From IMG/VR virus record IMGVR_UViG_3300020170_000026, positions 1 through 29,652 of that record: a stretch of 29,652 nt of DNA; one strand, written 5' to 3'. Shown in pieces: positions 1 through 5,489 of this stretch (within the stretch, counting starts at the first letter, position 1; every line of letters begins with the position of its first letter). The translations under genes and the position numbers were made by a program. This DNA is from a virus. The notes under the pieces are model-generated. The model saw only the letters and a program-made list of their open reading frames with translations, did no database searches and had not been told where the DNA came from.

Positions 1-493
1 AATCAGCAGGTAAATCATAATCATCATCCGCACCAGCAGCAGCATAAGCATCAGCAGCAGCATCAGCAGCAGCAGCAGCATAAGCAGCATAAGCAGCATA
101 AGCAGCAGCAGCAGCAGCATCAGCAGCAGCAGCAGCAGCAGCATAAGCAGCATAAGCACGTTTTTCAATTAATTTATCCAATGAGATATGACCCGAAATA
201 AATAATTTAGCTGCTTCAATTGCTTCCCTGGGTGCTTTATTATCAGGATATTTTTTCTCATATATTGGCAAAACTATTTCAGCGACATCAATTGCAATCT
301 GTTGATTCTGTTCTTTTTTTAGATCACATTTCCGGCAGACAAACCAATATTTATCTTTCAAAGGAATTTCTGAATTGATTAAATCTTCAATTGTGAAGGA
401 TTCATTTTTCATAAAAGATAAAGAAAGTGCCTTTTTTTTATCATAGCAACCTTTATTATCTAATCCTTCTTGTTGTGTGAATAATGTTTTCAT
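1..493 (-). CDS. Imm-5-like alanine-repeat protein (partial, 3' end outside window)
   Basis: Starts at ATG 493 (4-nt ATGA overlap with the preceding 66-residue gene) and stays open to the window edge, 164 codons seen. Residues 1 to about 105 form a mixed domain with a C-x2-C pair (VCRKC) and the segment NKAPREAIEAAKLFISG, which resembles the repeat-rich Imm-5-like 'putative immunity protein' family seen in phages and polymorphic-toxin loci. From about residue 112 the protein is almost only Ala with regular Tyr and Asp (AAYAA, AADAA), encoded by GCT-rich triplet repeats. Family assignment is from memory of the pattern. Function unknown; an immunity role is inherited from the family name only. 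Confidence 0.6.
   Translation of the reverse strand, partial: MKTLFTQQEGLDNKGCYDKKKALSLSFMKNESFTIEDLINSEIPLKDKYWFVCRKCDLKKEQNQQIAIDVAEIVLPIYEKKYPDNKAPREAIEAAKLFISGHISLDKLIEKRAYAAYAAAAAAADAAAAAAYAAYAAYAAAAADAAADAYAAAGADDDYDLPAD
31..162. repeat. GCT/TAT trinucleotide tandem repeat inside a gene
   Basis: On the + strand this is a nearly pure run of AGC with interspersed ATA and ATC triplets; on the coding strand it reads GCT with TAT and GAT. Copy-number changes would add or remove Ala/Tyr/Asp codons without breaking the frame. Confidence 0.9.
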
Positions 494-690
494 GCTGGTT
501 TGTATTTAGAGTTAAAAATTCCTTTTTGTAAATCTTCCCGATATAGGCAATAAGCGATAATATTTGTATAATATCTGGCTTTCTGCATATATGTAGGAAA
601 ATATTGTGTTGTTAAATTATCCTGCGCTAAATCCAAATAAGCATTACTTATTGTCATAGCCTGAAAGGCGATAGCAGTCCAATCAATCAT
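490..690 (-). CDS. Hypothetical 66-aa protein, duplicate copy A
   Basis: Unknown function. Starts MIDWTAIAFQAM and is a close paralogue of the gene at 1749-1949, with the same length and ending (GIFNSKYKP). It is coupled by ATGA to the Ala-repeat gene downstream. Just upstream is a 15-codon mini-ORF (687-734, beginning MTLPNILLWS) whose last 11 codons match the end of the gene that precedes copy B, so the duplicated block carried the tail of its neighbour. No signal peptide or clear motif; aromatic-rich (YCLYREDLQ). Most differences between the copies lie in the middle third. Confidence 0.7.
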   Translation of the reverse strand: MIDWTAIAFQAMTISNAYLDLAQDNLTTQYFPTYMQKARYYTNIIAYCLYREDLQKGIFNSKYKPA

Positions 691-722
691 GGTGTGATAG
701 TTTTAGACCATAATAATATATT
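500..722. repeat. Direct repeat copy A (about 220 bp; partner 1759-1981)
   Basis: Matches 1759-1981 at an offset of 1,259 bp. The stretch 668-720 is identical to its partner while the middle has diverged. The match stops near 722/1981, inside what is a coding sequence in copy B. Confidence 0.85.
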
Positions 723-789
723 TGGTAATGTCATAGATAAAGGTAGTGATATCTTTACTTTATCTTAATATAAATGTACATTATTAAAA

Positions 790-945
790 TTATGGTTTGG
801 GAGCCAACAGTCTTATCACTTCTCTAGCAAGCTGTAATTCCTCATACATCCATATCATGAATAATACATTAAGTACCAGACAGAATATAATAAACAGTTT
901 AAGTAGTAATATCGTATAGTCACGTCTTTGATCCCCTTTCTTCTG
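790..945 (-). other. Open frame with one membrane segment, no standard start
   Basis: After the stop of the P63C-like gene, the +1 frame is open from about 945 to TAA at 790-792. It encodes a charged segment (KKGDQRRDY), a hydrophobic stretch of about 25 residues (ILLLKLFIIFCLVLNVLFM) and a charged tail ending RLLAPKP. There is no ATG before the middle of the hydrophobic part. It could be a frameshifted extension, a small membrane protein with an unusual start, or chance. Confidence 0.3.
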
Positions 946-1450
946 CTAAAAATCTCTCAAGGAATTTTTGCAATGCTTGTTTTTCTCTTTTATCTTGATA
1001 TCCTGTTATTTCATCAACCAAAGCAATGATCCCGACTTTAGCAACAGCTCTAATAATCATCTCTGCCTGTTCAGCATATATTTGTTGGCTTTCCTTCAAA
1101 ACCCCGGCTCTATTTAAACCTATTAATGCATCACAAAGGTCTATTAACTTCGTTGCTTCATAACCATAAGTTATTGGCTGTGAACCGCCTGCGTCTATTC
1201 TCATAAATTTAATAGGCTCGGAAAGCCCGGCTATAATTTCTGGGTCTATCGCCTGAGAAATGGTCTTTGTATTAACGAATTTTTTAAGCCAATCGCCACT
1301 GCTTCCTTCATATCCAATAGCCTTTTGAATTGCCCTACCTGATAATACCCTTGTTCCATCTTCCAATACATAGCAAGGGGCTTCCGTATTTCCTAATTTT
1401 AATGGCGTTTTATCTGAACCATATTCGGCCTTTAAGATTTTTTCTTTCAT
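920..1450 (-). CDS. P63C-type phage protein, probably C-terminally shortened
   Basis: 176 aa. The N-terminal half (APCYVLEDGTRVLSGRAIQKAIGY) and the segment AEMIIRAVAKVGIIALVDE followed by TGYQ match my memory of P63C-domain proteins of phages and mobile elements, whose role is not known to me. Those proteins usually run on for about another 100 residues after this point; here the frame stops at AEERGSKT, so the C-terminal part looks missing. Start ATG 1450 overlaps the stop of the upstream chimera gene (ATGA), indicating coupling. A +1-shifted open frame with a membrane segment follows (790-945). Confidence 0.7.
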   Translation of the reverse strand: MKEKILKAEYGSDKTPLKLGNTEAPCYVLEDGTRVLSGRAIQKAIGYEGSSGDWLKKFVNTKTISQAIDPEIIAGLSEPIKFMRIDAGGSQPITYGYEATKLIDLCDALIGLNRAGVLKESQQIYAEQAEMIIRAVAKVGIIALVDEITGYQDKREKQALQKFLERFLAEERGSKT

Positions 1451-1752
1451 ATTGTTACAGCTTTTAAAATTGTTAAAGAAAAGACGTTTTTATTATCGCG
1501 GTTGTTATACCGAAAACAAAATTCATCAATGTACTTGTTAAGATGTTTTGCAGTTACATAATGGAACTGACCTATAACACCACGTTTTAAAAGGCTCCAA
1601 AAGCCCTCTAATGTATTCGTATGACAGAAGTGAAAACCGGCGTCACATAATTCGAGCTTCCCTTTATCAACATATTTCTTGCCAAGTTCATATTGAAAAC
1701 CACGACATTGCATATTTTTATCGGTGATTTTATATCCTTTTATAATTTTCAT
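1447..1752 (-). CDS. DUF7666-like N-terminus fused to ISXO2/IS1595 transposase C-terminus
   Basis: 101 aa. Residues 1 to about 43 (CRGFQYELGKKY, then DAGFHFC) match the start of phage DUF7666-type proteins. From residue 44 the protein switches to HTNTLEGFWSLLKRG, then HYVTAKHLNKYIDEFCFRYN, which is the C-terminal end of IS1595-group (ISXO2-like) transposases, including the Glu/Lys region of the catalytic core. The first catalytic residues and the zinc region of a transposase are absent, so it cannot transpose. Coupled by ATGA overlaps on both sides. This looks like a fusion left by an old IS event, or a domesticated fragment. Confidence 0.75.
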   Translation of the reverse strand: MKIIKGYKITDKNMQCRGFQYELGKKYVDKGKLELCDAGFHFCHTNTLEGFWSLLKRGVIGQFHYVTAKHLNKYIDEFCFRYNNRDNKNVFSLTILKAVTI

Positions 1753-1949
1753 ATAGGTTTATATTTAGAATTAAAAATTCCTTTTTGTAAATCTTCCCGA
1801 TAGAGACAATAAGCAACAATGCGGCTATAATAACGGGCTTTTATCATATATCCAGGAAAATATTGTGTTGTTAAATTATCATGCGCTAAATCCAGATAAG
1901 TATTGCTCATTGTCATAGCCTGAAAGGCGATAGCAGTCCAATCAATCAT
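1749..1949 (-). CDS. Hypothetical 66-aa protein, duplicate copy B
   Basis: Paralogue of the gene at 490-690 (MIDWTAIAFQAMTMSNTYLD). Start ATG 1949 overlaps the stop of the upstream gene (ATGA), and its stop overlaps the start of the DUF7666/transposase chimera. Here the upstream gene is whole, so this is likely the ancestral position and copy A the duplicate. No recognised domain. Confidence 0.7.
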   Translation of the reverse strand: MIDWTAIAFQAMTMSNTYLDLAHDNLTTQYFPGYMIKARYYSRIVAYCLYREDLQKGIFNSKYKPI

Positions 1950-1981
1950 GGTGTGATAGTTTTAGACCATAATAATATATT
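1759..1981. repeat. Direct repeat copy B (partner 500-722)
   Basis: Covers most of the 66-aa gene and the last 11 codons of the gene upstream of it (ILLWSKTITP and stop). Near-identical to the partner at its upstream end. Confidence 0.85.
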
Positions 1982-2146
1982 TTTATCTATTTCATTCTTG
2001 CATTCTTGAAGTGTACCGATAAATGAGCCATGTGCCCATTTAAAGCCTGATCCGTCATATATTTTATGAATAATGCAGCCTTTGTAATTGGTGAATATAT
2101 CTTCCGTTAAACGATCTAAAATTTTATTTATTGATTCGTCTTTCAT
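1946..2146 (-). CDS. Hypothetical small phage protein
   Basis: 66 aa from ATG 2146 (MKDESINKILDRL). A longer reading from 2179 would need a TTG start overlapping the upstream gene. The part GSGFKWAHGSFIGTLQECKN resembles small Bacteroidota phage proteins of unknown role that end in a GTLxxCKxxID pattern. Stop overlaps the next start (ATGA). The end of this gene is duplicated at 687-722. Confidence 0.6.
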   Translation of the reverse strand: MKDESINKILDRLTEDIFTNYKGCIIHKIYDGSGFKWAHGSFIGTLQECKNEIDKNILLWSKTITP

Positions 2147-2165
2147 AATTGAGATTTTATTTTGG

Positions 2166-2366
2166 TTAAGATAATTCAAAATACTCGGCAGCTTTATCGC
2201 GACCTATAATGTCTAGTATTTCTTCTTTTCCCAAATATTCTATAATATCCTCTATAGCAATTTGATTTAATAGTTCAGGGATTTCTATACCTTCAATTTC
2301 TAAGAAAATTCGTGATCTGAATGTTGAAGTTGTATGAAGCGAATCACATTTTATTTCTATGTTCAT
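2166..2366 (-). CDS. Hypothetical small acidic phage protein
   Basis: 66 aa, start ATG 2366. The C-terminal part (IEDIIEYLGKEEILDIIG, then AAEYF) is a helical acidic segment often seen in small phage proteins of this host group; its role is unknown to me. No signal peptide. Lies 2 nt after the stop of the upstream gene, consistent with one polycistronic message. Confidence 0.55.
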   Translation of the reverse strand: MNIEIKCDSLHTTSTFRSRIFLEIEGIEIPELLNQIAIEDIIEYLGKEEILDIIGRDKAAEYFELS

Positions 2367-2368
2367 GA

Positions 2369-2593
2369 TTATTGTTTTGAAAGTTCAAGAAGGGTGGCTT
2401 TAGCAAAATCAATTGCTATTTGAGCCATTGTAATCTTGGCTGATTCATTATTTTCCGCAGCGATCTTATTTATGTGAGCCATAGTTGTAATATTAGAAAT
2501 TAATGATTGCATTGCAGCCATTGTGAATGTTTCAAGTTTAGATAATCCTATATTGGATGCGTGTAAATGTTCAGAATATTCTTTTGGGTCCAT
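2369..2593 (-). CDS. Hypothetical helical protein
   Basis: 74 aa from ATG 2593. Predicted mostly helical, rich in Ala, Ile and Met (TMAAMQSLISNITTMAH), without Cys or membrane segments. No family recognised. Placed 4 nt after the upstream membrane-protein gene, in the same leftward operon. Confidence 0.5.
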   Translation of the reverse strand: MDPKEYSEHLHASNIGLSKLETFTMAAMQSLISNITTMAHINKIAAENNESAKITMAQIAIDFAKATLLELSKQ

Positions 2594-2597
2594 AATT

Positions 2598-2720
2598 TTA
2601 TCTTTTTGAAGTTAATAATTCCTTTGCACCCGGAATGATAATATAGCGAATCCCGAACACAAGAAAGGTGATTGCTAAAATGGCAGTTAAGCCGATTGAA
2701 GGTAATAACGAATAGTTCAT
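2598..2720 (-). CDS. Small single-pass membrane protein
   Basis: 40 aa from ATG 2720 (MNYSLLPSIGLTAILAITFL), with one hydrophobic helix at about residues 8-30 and a basic tail (KELLTSKR), suggesting a short periplasmic N-terminus and cytoplasmic C-terminus. The frame is open further upstream without ATG, but this start lies 4 nt after the stop of the gene before it. Size and topology would fit a holin-like or accessory membrane peptide; there is no direct evidence for either. Confidence 0.5.
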   Translation of the reverse strand: MNYSLLPSIGLTAILAITFLVFGIRYIIIPGAKELLTSKR

Positions 2721-2724
2721 GGTT

Positions 2725-3024
2725 TTATTGTTTATGATGTTTAGAATATTGTTTATAATGATGTTTGCAGTACCATTTCTGGTCAACCCATATGCTCGCC
2801 TTATGTTTGCATTGGCTGCATATAAAGTCCTCAAATTCGGCCTTAAAGGTGATCTCCTTAGTGAATCCGCAGCTGTCGGTATAGACGCGAACTATATGTT
2901 CTTGTTTAGGATTTGATATACTATACATTGTAGTGCCCATTGTGTCATCATTGTACTTTGTAATCCAGCGCTGAGCAAATAAGGATAAAGGCGACAGTAA
3001 AAAAAGCATCAAAACAGTTTTCAT
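2725..3024 (-). CDS. Secreted or periplasmic protein with Cys/His cluster
   Basis: 99 aa, start ATG 3024. A typical signal peptide covers residues 1-18 (MKTVLMLFLLSPLSLFAQ; likely cleavage after LFA). The C-terminal third has C-x2-C (CSQC), then WYCKHHYKQYSKHH, a possible metal-binding site. A + strand frame overlaps but has no phage-like features. Family not recognised; export suggests action in the periplasm or at the envelope. Confidence 0.6.
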   Translation of the reverse strand: MKTVLMLFLLSPLSLFAQRWITKYNDDTMGTTMYSISNPKQEHIVRVYTDSCGFTKEITFKAEFEDFICSQCKHKASIWVDQKWYCKHHYKQYSKHHKQ

Positions 3025-3092
3025 AATCCTTTTGATTTTAATTCGGTTATCAGTTCTTTTATGCTTTTCATTTTGTTTGTTTTTTGAGCCAT
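3024..3092 (-). CDS. Possible 16- to 22-codon leader peptide
   Basis: Two in-frame ATGs (3092 and 3071) lead to a stop that overlaps the ATG of the secreted protein (ATGA). The peptide ends SIKELITELKSKGL. The second ATG also overlaps the stop of the alternative frame at 3069-3190. Such chained overlaps suggest translational coupling; too short to assign function. Confidence 0.3.
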
Positions 3093-3190
3093 TTAATTTC
3101 TACTGATTCAATTTTGCTTCTAAGATAATCGAGTTCTATGCTGATAGTCTGAAGCCGGGGTGGTTTTACATTTATGCCGAATTGAAAACC
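3069..3190 (-). other. Overlapping alternative reading frame
   Basis: A frame shifted from the Cys-motif gene is open from about 3190 to the TGA at 3069-3071 and reads INVKPPRLQTISIELDYLRS, then IESVEIKWLKKQTK, a credible helical sequence. It ends in an ATGA overlap with the short peptide before the secreted protein. No ATG lies in it (only a GTG near 3187), so it is either a non-ATG gene or the real, frameshifted end of the 3120-3371 gene. Confidence 0.3.
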
Positions 3191-3371
3191 CACAATTAGA
3201 TATTATTCGACCACATCCACACATTTGATAGTCAAAGGATTTTCTATTAATGGGCCGGTTTACCCATACATAATAGCCTTTTCTATAAGGTGATTCAATG
3301 AAGTATTTCCCATCCTGTATAATACCTTCCGGTTTTCTCTTTTTGAATTGCTGCGCTGTTTCTTGCATCAT
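3120..3371 (-). CDS. Hypothetical protein with Cys motif
   Basis: 83 aa, starting at tandem ATGs 3371/3368. Basic N-terminus (QQFKKRKPEG), then YRKGYYVWVNRPINRK, then a cysteine cluster (MCGCGRII...CGF...RHKC) that could bind zinc. The last 20 residues overlap an alternative open frame and a copy of the GGCTACGGATA repeat, so the true C-terminus is uncertain. No family recognised. Confidence 0.45.
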   Translation of the reverse strand: MMQETAQQFKKRKPEGIIQDGKYFIESPYRKGYYVWVNRPINRKSFDYQMCGCGRIISNCGFSIRHKCKTTPASDYQHRTRLS

Positions 3372-3682
3372 TTACCGGTATCCGTAGCCGGGACGGTTAT
3401 TAAAAAAATTAAATCTTTATTTTGTGTTCTCCGTTACTCACTCTGGCAGCTCTTCGACGGGCAAAAGGACTGAAAACCATGCGAGCATGCCATTGCTCAT
3501 ATACGCCTCTTTCAGATATGCGCTGATCAATATTTTTATCAGTCATATATTCTATGCACCGAATGCGGGTATCAGTGCCAAAATTTTTATCCCATCCGTT
3601 TATATGTTCGATATGCATGTTTAAAAATGTGTTCATAGCTTGTTTCATTTTATATTGTTATCCGTAGCCGGGGGGGGCGGTT
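3145..3682. repeat. Three dispersed copies of a GC-rich 18-20 nt motif
   Basis: Coding-strand form is AACCGTCCCGGCTACGGATA. Copies at 3659-3682 (with eight consecutive C on the coding strand, 3670-3677), 3379-3398 and, diverged (14 of 18 bases), 3145-3165. The first two sit between a stop codon and the next start; the third is inside the end of a gene. Confidence 0.65.
3409..3648 (-). CDS. Hypothetical basic small protein
   Basis: 79 aa from ATG 3648, or 75 aa from ATG 3636. The second start has the same 14-nt upstream context as the start of the next gene (3941). The C-terminal part is strongly basic (FSPFARRRAARVSNG), which may bind nucleic acid. No family recognised. The overlapping + strand frame was judged a shadow because all flanking genes run leftward. 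Confidence 0.45.
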   Translation of the reverse strand: MKQAMNTFLNMHIEHINGWDKNFGTDTRIRCIEYMTDKNIDQRISERGVYEQWHARMVFSPFARRRAARVSNGEHKIKI

Positions 3683-3689
3683 TAATTTT

Positions 3690-3941
3690 TTAATAACGTT
3701 CTGGTGCTACTTCAGACCCCAATAGCAATTCGAAATTGTTTTTTTCTCTTTCTCTAGGCGTGGCACCACACCAATCGGCAGAGAAACCATAGTTTTTGTT
3801 TACCCACGCATCAATATATAGAAGTAATATATCATCATATTCTATCATCATAGCCAAATAATGAGTAAAACCATTCTGCATAGTAACTGTAAAGAAAAAA
3901 TGAGTATTTAAATTATCCCAGGTATTAGCGACCATTTTCAT
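3690..3941 (-). CDS. Hypothetical protein
   Basis: 83 aa from ATG 3941 (MKMVANTWDNLNTHFFFTVT); extension to 3983 would need a TTG start. Contains an aromatic-rich central part (YLAMMIEYDDILLLYIDAWV) and ends ATPREREKNNFELLLG. Predicted soluble, family not recognised. Start context AAACAAGCTATGAA is shared with the downstream gene. Confidence 0.5.
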   Translation of the reverse strand: MKMVANTWDNLNTHFFFTVTMQNGFTHYLAMMIEYDDILLLYIDAWVNKNYGFSADWCGATPREREKNNFELLLGSEVAPERY

Positions 3942-4000
3942 AGCTTGTTTATTTTGATAGATCAAAGATACGAAGCTTCGCAATATGATCCAAATAATAT

Positions 4001-4192
4001 TTAGGATTTCGTGAAATATTTTTTATCCAGGACTATCATATAAGGACTAGATCTATGATCATAAAGTTTTTCATAGTGTTTAACACCTTCTATTTTTTTT
4101 CCCTTCAACATGTGGTCATGCAGAGTTCGCGCTTTTTTACCAGTTAATTCAGCCAATTCAGCCACCGTCACATATTTATCTGCTATTGCCAT
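4001..4192 (-). CDS. Helix-turn-helix (MerR/excisionase-like) regulator
   Basis: 63 aa from ATG 4192 (MAIADKYVTVAELAELTGKK); a longer version from 4237 would begin inside the probable promoter region. Residues 7-35 (YVTVAELAELTGKKARTLHD) fit the helix-turn-helix of small MerR/Xis-type DNA-binding proteins. First gene of the leftward operon and next to the divergent control region with inverted repeats, so it probably regulates this operon or the opposite promoter. Could be an excisionase, but no integrase is seen. Confidence 0.6.
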   Translation of the reverse strand: MAIADKYVTVAELAELTGKKARTLHDHMLKGKKIEGVKHYEKLYDHRSSPYMIVLDKKYFTKS

Positions 4193-4206
4193 TATAATGA
4201 TTTTAC

Positions 4207-4235
4207 GCGAAGATAAAATAATTACGATTATTCGC
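4207..4235. promoter_or_regulatory. Inverted repeat, possible operator
   Basis: GCGAA at 4207-4211 and TTCGC at 4231-4235, extended by TAA/TTA inside with a two-base offset. It lies between the regulator gene and the rightward promoter, where an operator would be expected. Confidence 0.3.
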
Positions 4236-4243
4236 AAAATAAA

Positions 4244-4275
4244 TTTGGATAGTTCAAAAATATGTTTTACATTTG
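4244..4275 (+). promoter_or_regulatory. Bacteroidota-type promoter, rightward
   Basis: TTTG at 4244-4247, 20 nt spacing, TACATTTG at 4268-4275, matching the -33/-7 consensus (TTTG, TAnnTTTG). The start of transcription would be near 4282, ahead of the tRNA region. Confidence 0.6.
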
Positions 4276-4297
4276 AATTGAAATGAGGGATTAACTC

Positions 4298-4321
4298 TTA
4301 GTATGTTTTTTGGGATACTAA
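4298..4321. promoter_or_regulatory. Perfect 7-bp inverted repeat just after the promoter
   Basis: TTAGTAT and ATACTAA around a 10-nt centre, about 16 nt downstream of the predicted transcription start. May be an operator for a phage repressor or a small RNA hairpin. Confidence 0.35.
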
Positions 4322-4579
4322 ACAAACACAAATTTTAGCCTGTTGTTTTTACTCCGGGCTTACTTTGAAAGTTCATTGAAATTATTATAAATCATTCCGC
4401 GACAATAGCTGCTGAAGCATTAGCTAACGGTCGGCGAAGATAGCGGGAGTTATTTATGGTTCTGCCCTTCTCCGGTTAAGGAAGTAGATTAAAGAAAATA
4501 TACGCCATAATATTATTGCAGTTTATTAATTTGGGGTTAATATGTAAGAGTAGCCCTACATGTCAATGCGGGGCTTTAT
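4322..4579. other. Gene-free stretch before tRNA-Val
   Basis: No open frame of note and no repeat beyond short chance matches. A weak hairpin (AGCCC/GGGCT) lies at about 4552-4575 just before the tRNA. Presumably the 5' leader of the tRNA transcript. Confidence 0.4.
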
Positions 4580-4651
4580 AGGGAATTAGTTCATTGGTAG
4601 AACGGCTGTTTTACATGCAGCATGCAATCTGTTCGATTCAGATATTGCCTA
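4580..4651 (+). tRNA. tRNA-Val (anticodon UAC)
   Basis: Folds as a cloverleaf: acceptor AGGGAAT/ATTGCCT with a G-G mismatch in the fourth pair, D stem GTTC/GAAC with loop ATTGGTA, anticodon stem GCTGT/GCAGC with loop TTTACAT (anticodon TAC, U33 present), 5-nt variable loop, T stem ATCTG/CAGAT with loop TTCGATT, discriminator A. CCA is not encoded. The UAC anticodon would read GTA and related Val codons, which an AT-rich phage uses often. Confidence 0.8.
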
Positions 4652-4666
4652 CAGTTTATTATAAAA

Positions 4667-4851
4667 GAATAGATGATGGAATTGGTAGACATTAAAAGGT
4701 ATATTTTTTAGCTTAAGTAAGGGTAACAGAGAAATCTGGGGAAAATGGTGGCAAACATACTTTAGCACCAAATCGACTAATATACTATTGCCAGGCAACA
4801 TATGGTAACGCGCATATAATGCCTTTTTAGGTTCGAATCCTAAACTATTCA
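4667..4851 (+). ncRNA. tRNA-Leu-like RNA with a central insert of about 110 nt
   Basis: The 5' part (acceptor GAATAGA, then D arm ATG/CAT around GGAATTGGTAGA, as in bacterial tRNA-Leu) and the 3' part (T stem TTAGG/CCTAA with loop TTCGAAT, acceptor ACTATTC, A) pair as one tRNA, with one A-A mismatch at the bottom of the acceptor. Between them lie about 135 nt instead of the usual 45-50. AAAAGG (4694-4699) can pair with CCTTTT (4822-4827), so the insert sits on a helix where the anticodon arm should be. Inside are hairpins: CAGA-GAAA-TCTG (4727-4738), GGTG/CACC (4747-4769), ATATG/CATAT (4800-4817). No clear Leu anticodon loop. Could be an intron-bearing or tmRNA-like molecule, or a decayed tRNA. 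Confidence 0.5.
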
Positions 4852-5060
4852 CACTTATTGTAAAGGATTGTTTCTTGTTGTAAACTTGTGAATTTTTCTA
4901 ACTGTGCATACCGGATATCTCTATATCTTGTTAAAATTTAAAATATGATCGAATTTATTATGGCTTTATTCAAGGAACATGGCAAAGGACATGGTTAAAT
5001 TTATTAAAATTACTCTAGTTGGCATAGGGTTTTCCATAGGATATAGTTACCAAATAAGAG
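4852..5060 (+). other. Spacer with two tiny overlapping ORFs
   Basis: ATG 4945 opens a 17-codon frame (MIEFIMALFKEHGKG); a second frame starts at ATG 4979 or 4991 (MVKFIKITLVGIGFSIGYSY), overlaps the first stop, and would run to 5119 through the terminator. The second has a hydrophobic stretch. Reading through a terminator makes it doubtful as a gene. Confidence 0.2.
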
Positions 5061-5095
5061 TCCCGGGTTGTTTAGCCTGGGATTTTTTATTTTTA
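5061..5095 (+). terminator. Rho-independent terminator
   Basis: Stem TCCCGGG (5061-5067) with CCTGGGA (5076-5082; one G-T pair), 8-nt loop, then TTTTTTATTTTT. Ends the rightward tRNA transcript. Confidence 0.75.
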
Positions 5096-5189
5096 GTTTA
5101 TTCAGAAAATATTTGGTAATATCGATTTTACTTTGCAACTTTACAACGCGACACTACGTAAAAGATATTGGCAGCAATGCTGAGAAAAC

Positions 5190-5236
5190 AAACCGCCCGT
5201 AGAGTCGCATCATACTTAGGCGGTTTTTTCTTTTTA
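5190..5236 (+). terminator. Terminator-like hairpin
   Basis: Eight-bp stem AAACCGCC (5190-5197) with GGCGGTTT (5219-5226), 21-nt loop, followed by TTTTCTTTTT. A second stop signal for the tRNA transcript or the end of an unseen small RNA. Confidence 0.55.
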
Positions 5237-5269
5237 TATAACATATGCTACAATACACACAATCATCAT

Positions 5270-5489
5270 TTACAAGCTCAAATTCGCCACCAAATACGGT
5301 TGGTGTGCCTTTCACCAGGGCGGCTTTAATGTGCGCGCAACGAACCGATAAACGGGGTTGGCAATCATTCATTCGCTTTAAATGACAGGACGGACGCAAC
5401 ACTTTCCTCTGTCAGCCATACGAACGAGGGTCCTAACTTCGACGCAATTCGGGTAGATAGCGAAGGTGTTTTCTTCTTTTTCCCTTAGG
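5270..5489 (+). pseudogene. Broken coding-like segment of higher GC
   Basis: Two + strand frames look coding one after the other. The first gives KFATKYGWCAFHQGGFNVRA before a stop at 5333-5335; the frame one base back then runs NGVGNHSFALNDRTDATLSS, SHTNEGPNFDAIRVDSEGV and stops at TAG 5487-5489. A single-base deletion near 5332 would join them. GC is visibly higher than in the neighbours. No start codon or promoter. Likely the relic of a receptor-binding or lectin-like domain, or a non-coding template; not identified. Confidence 0.35.

Noticed and set aside
31-162. CRISPR array
   Set aside because: The repeat is a simple triplet run inside an open reading frame without unique spacers.
3424-3624. 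+ strand 66-codon frame inside the leftward operon
   Set aside because: Against the direction of all neighbours and fully overlaid on a minus-strand gene that fits the operon.
4667-4851. Group I intron in a tRNA-Leu gene
   Set aside because: The insert is about 110 nt, below the usual minimum near 200, and no matching P7 pair (GACTA/TAGTC) is present.
4667-4851. Standard tmRNA
   Set aside because: Too short, no tag-like reading frame ending in ALAA, and no G-U at the third acceptor pair.
4991-5119. Small membrane-protein gene after the tRNAs
   Set aside because: Its frame runs through a strong terminator, so the stop codon would be missing from the transcript.
5154-5402. 82-codon minus-strand frame rich in Cys
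   Set aside because: It lies over a terminator and the broken + strand segment, and has no neighbours in its direction; judged a shadow of that higher-GC stretch.
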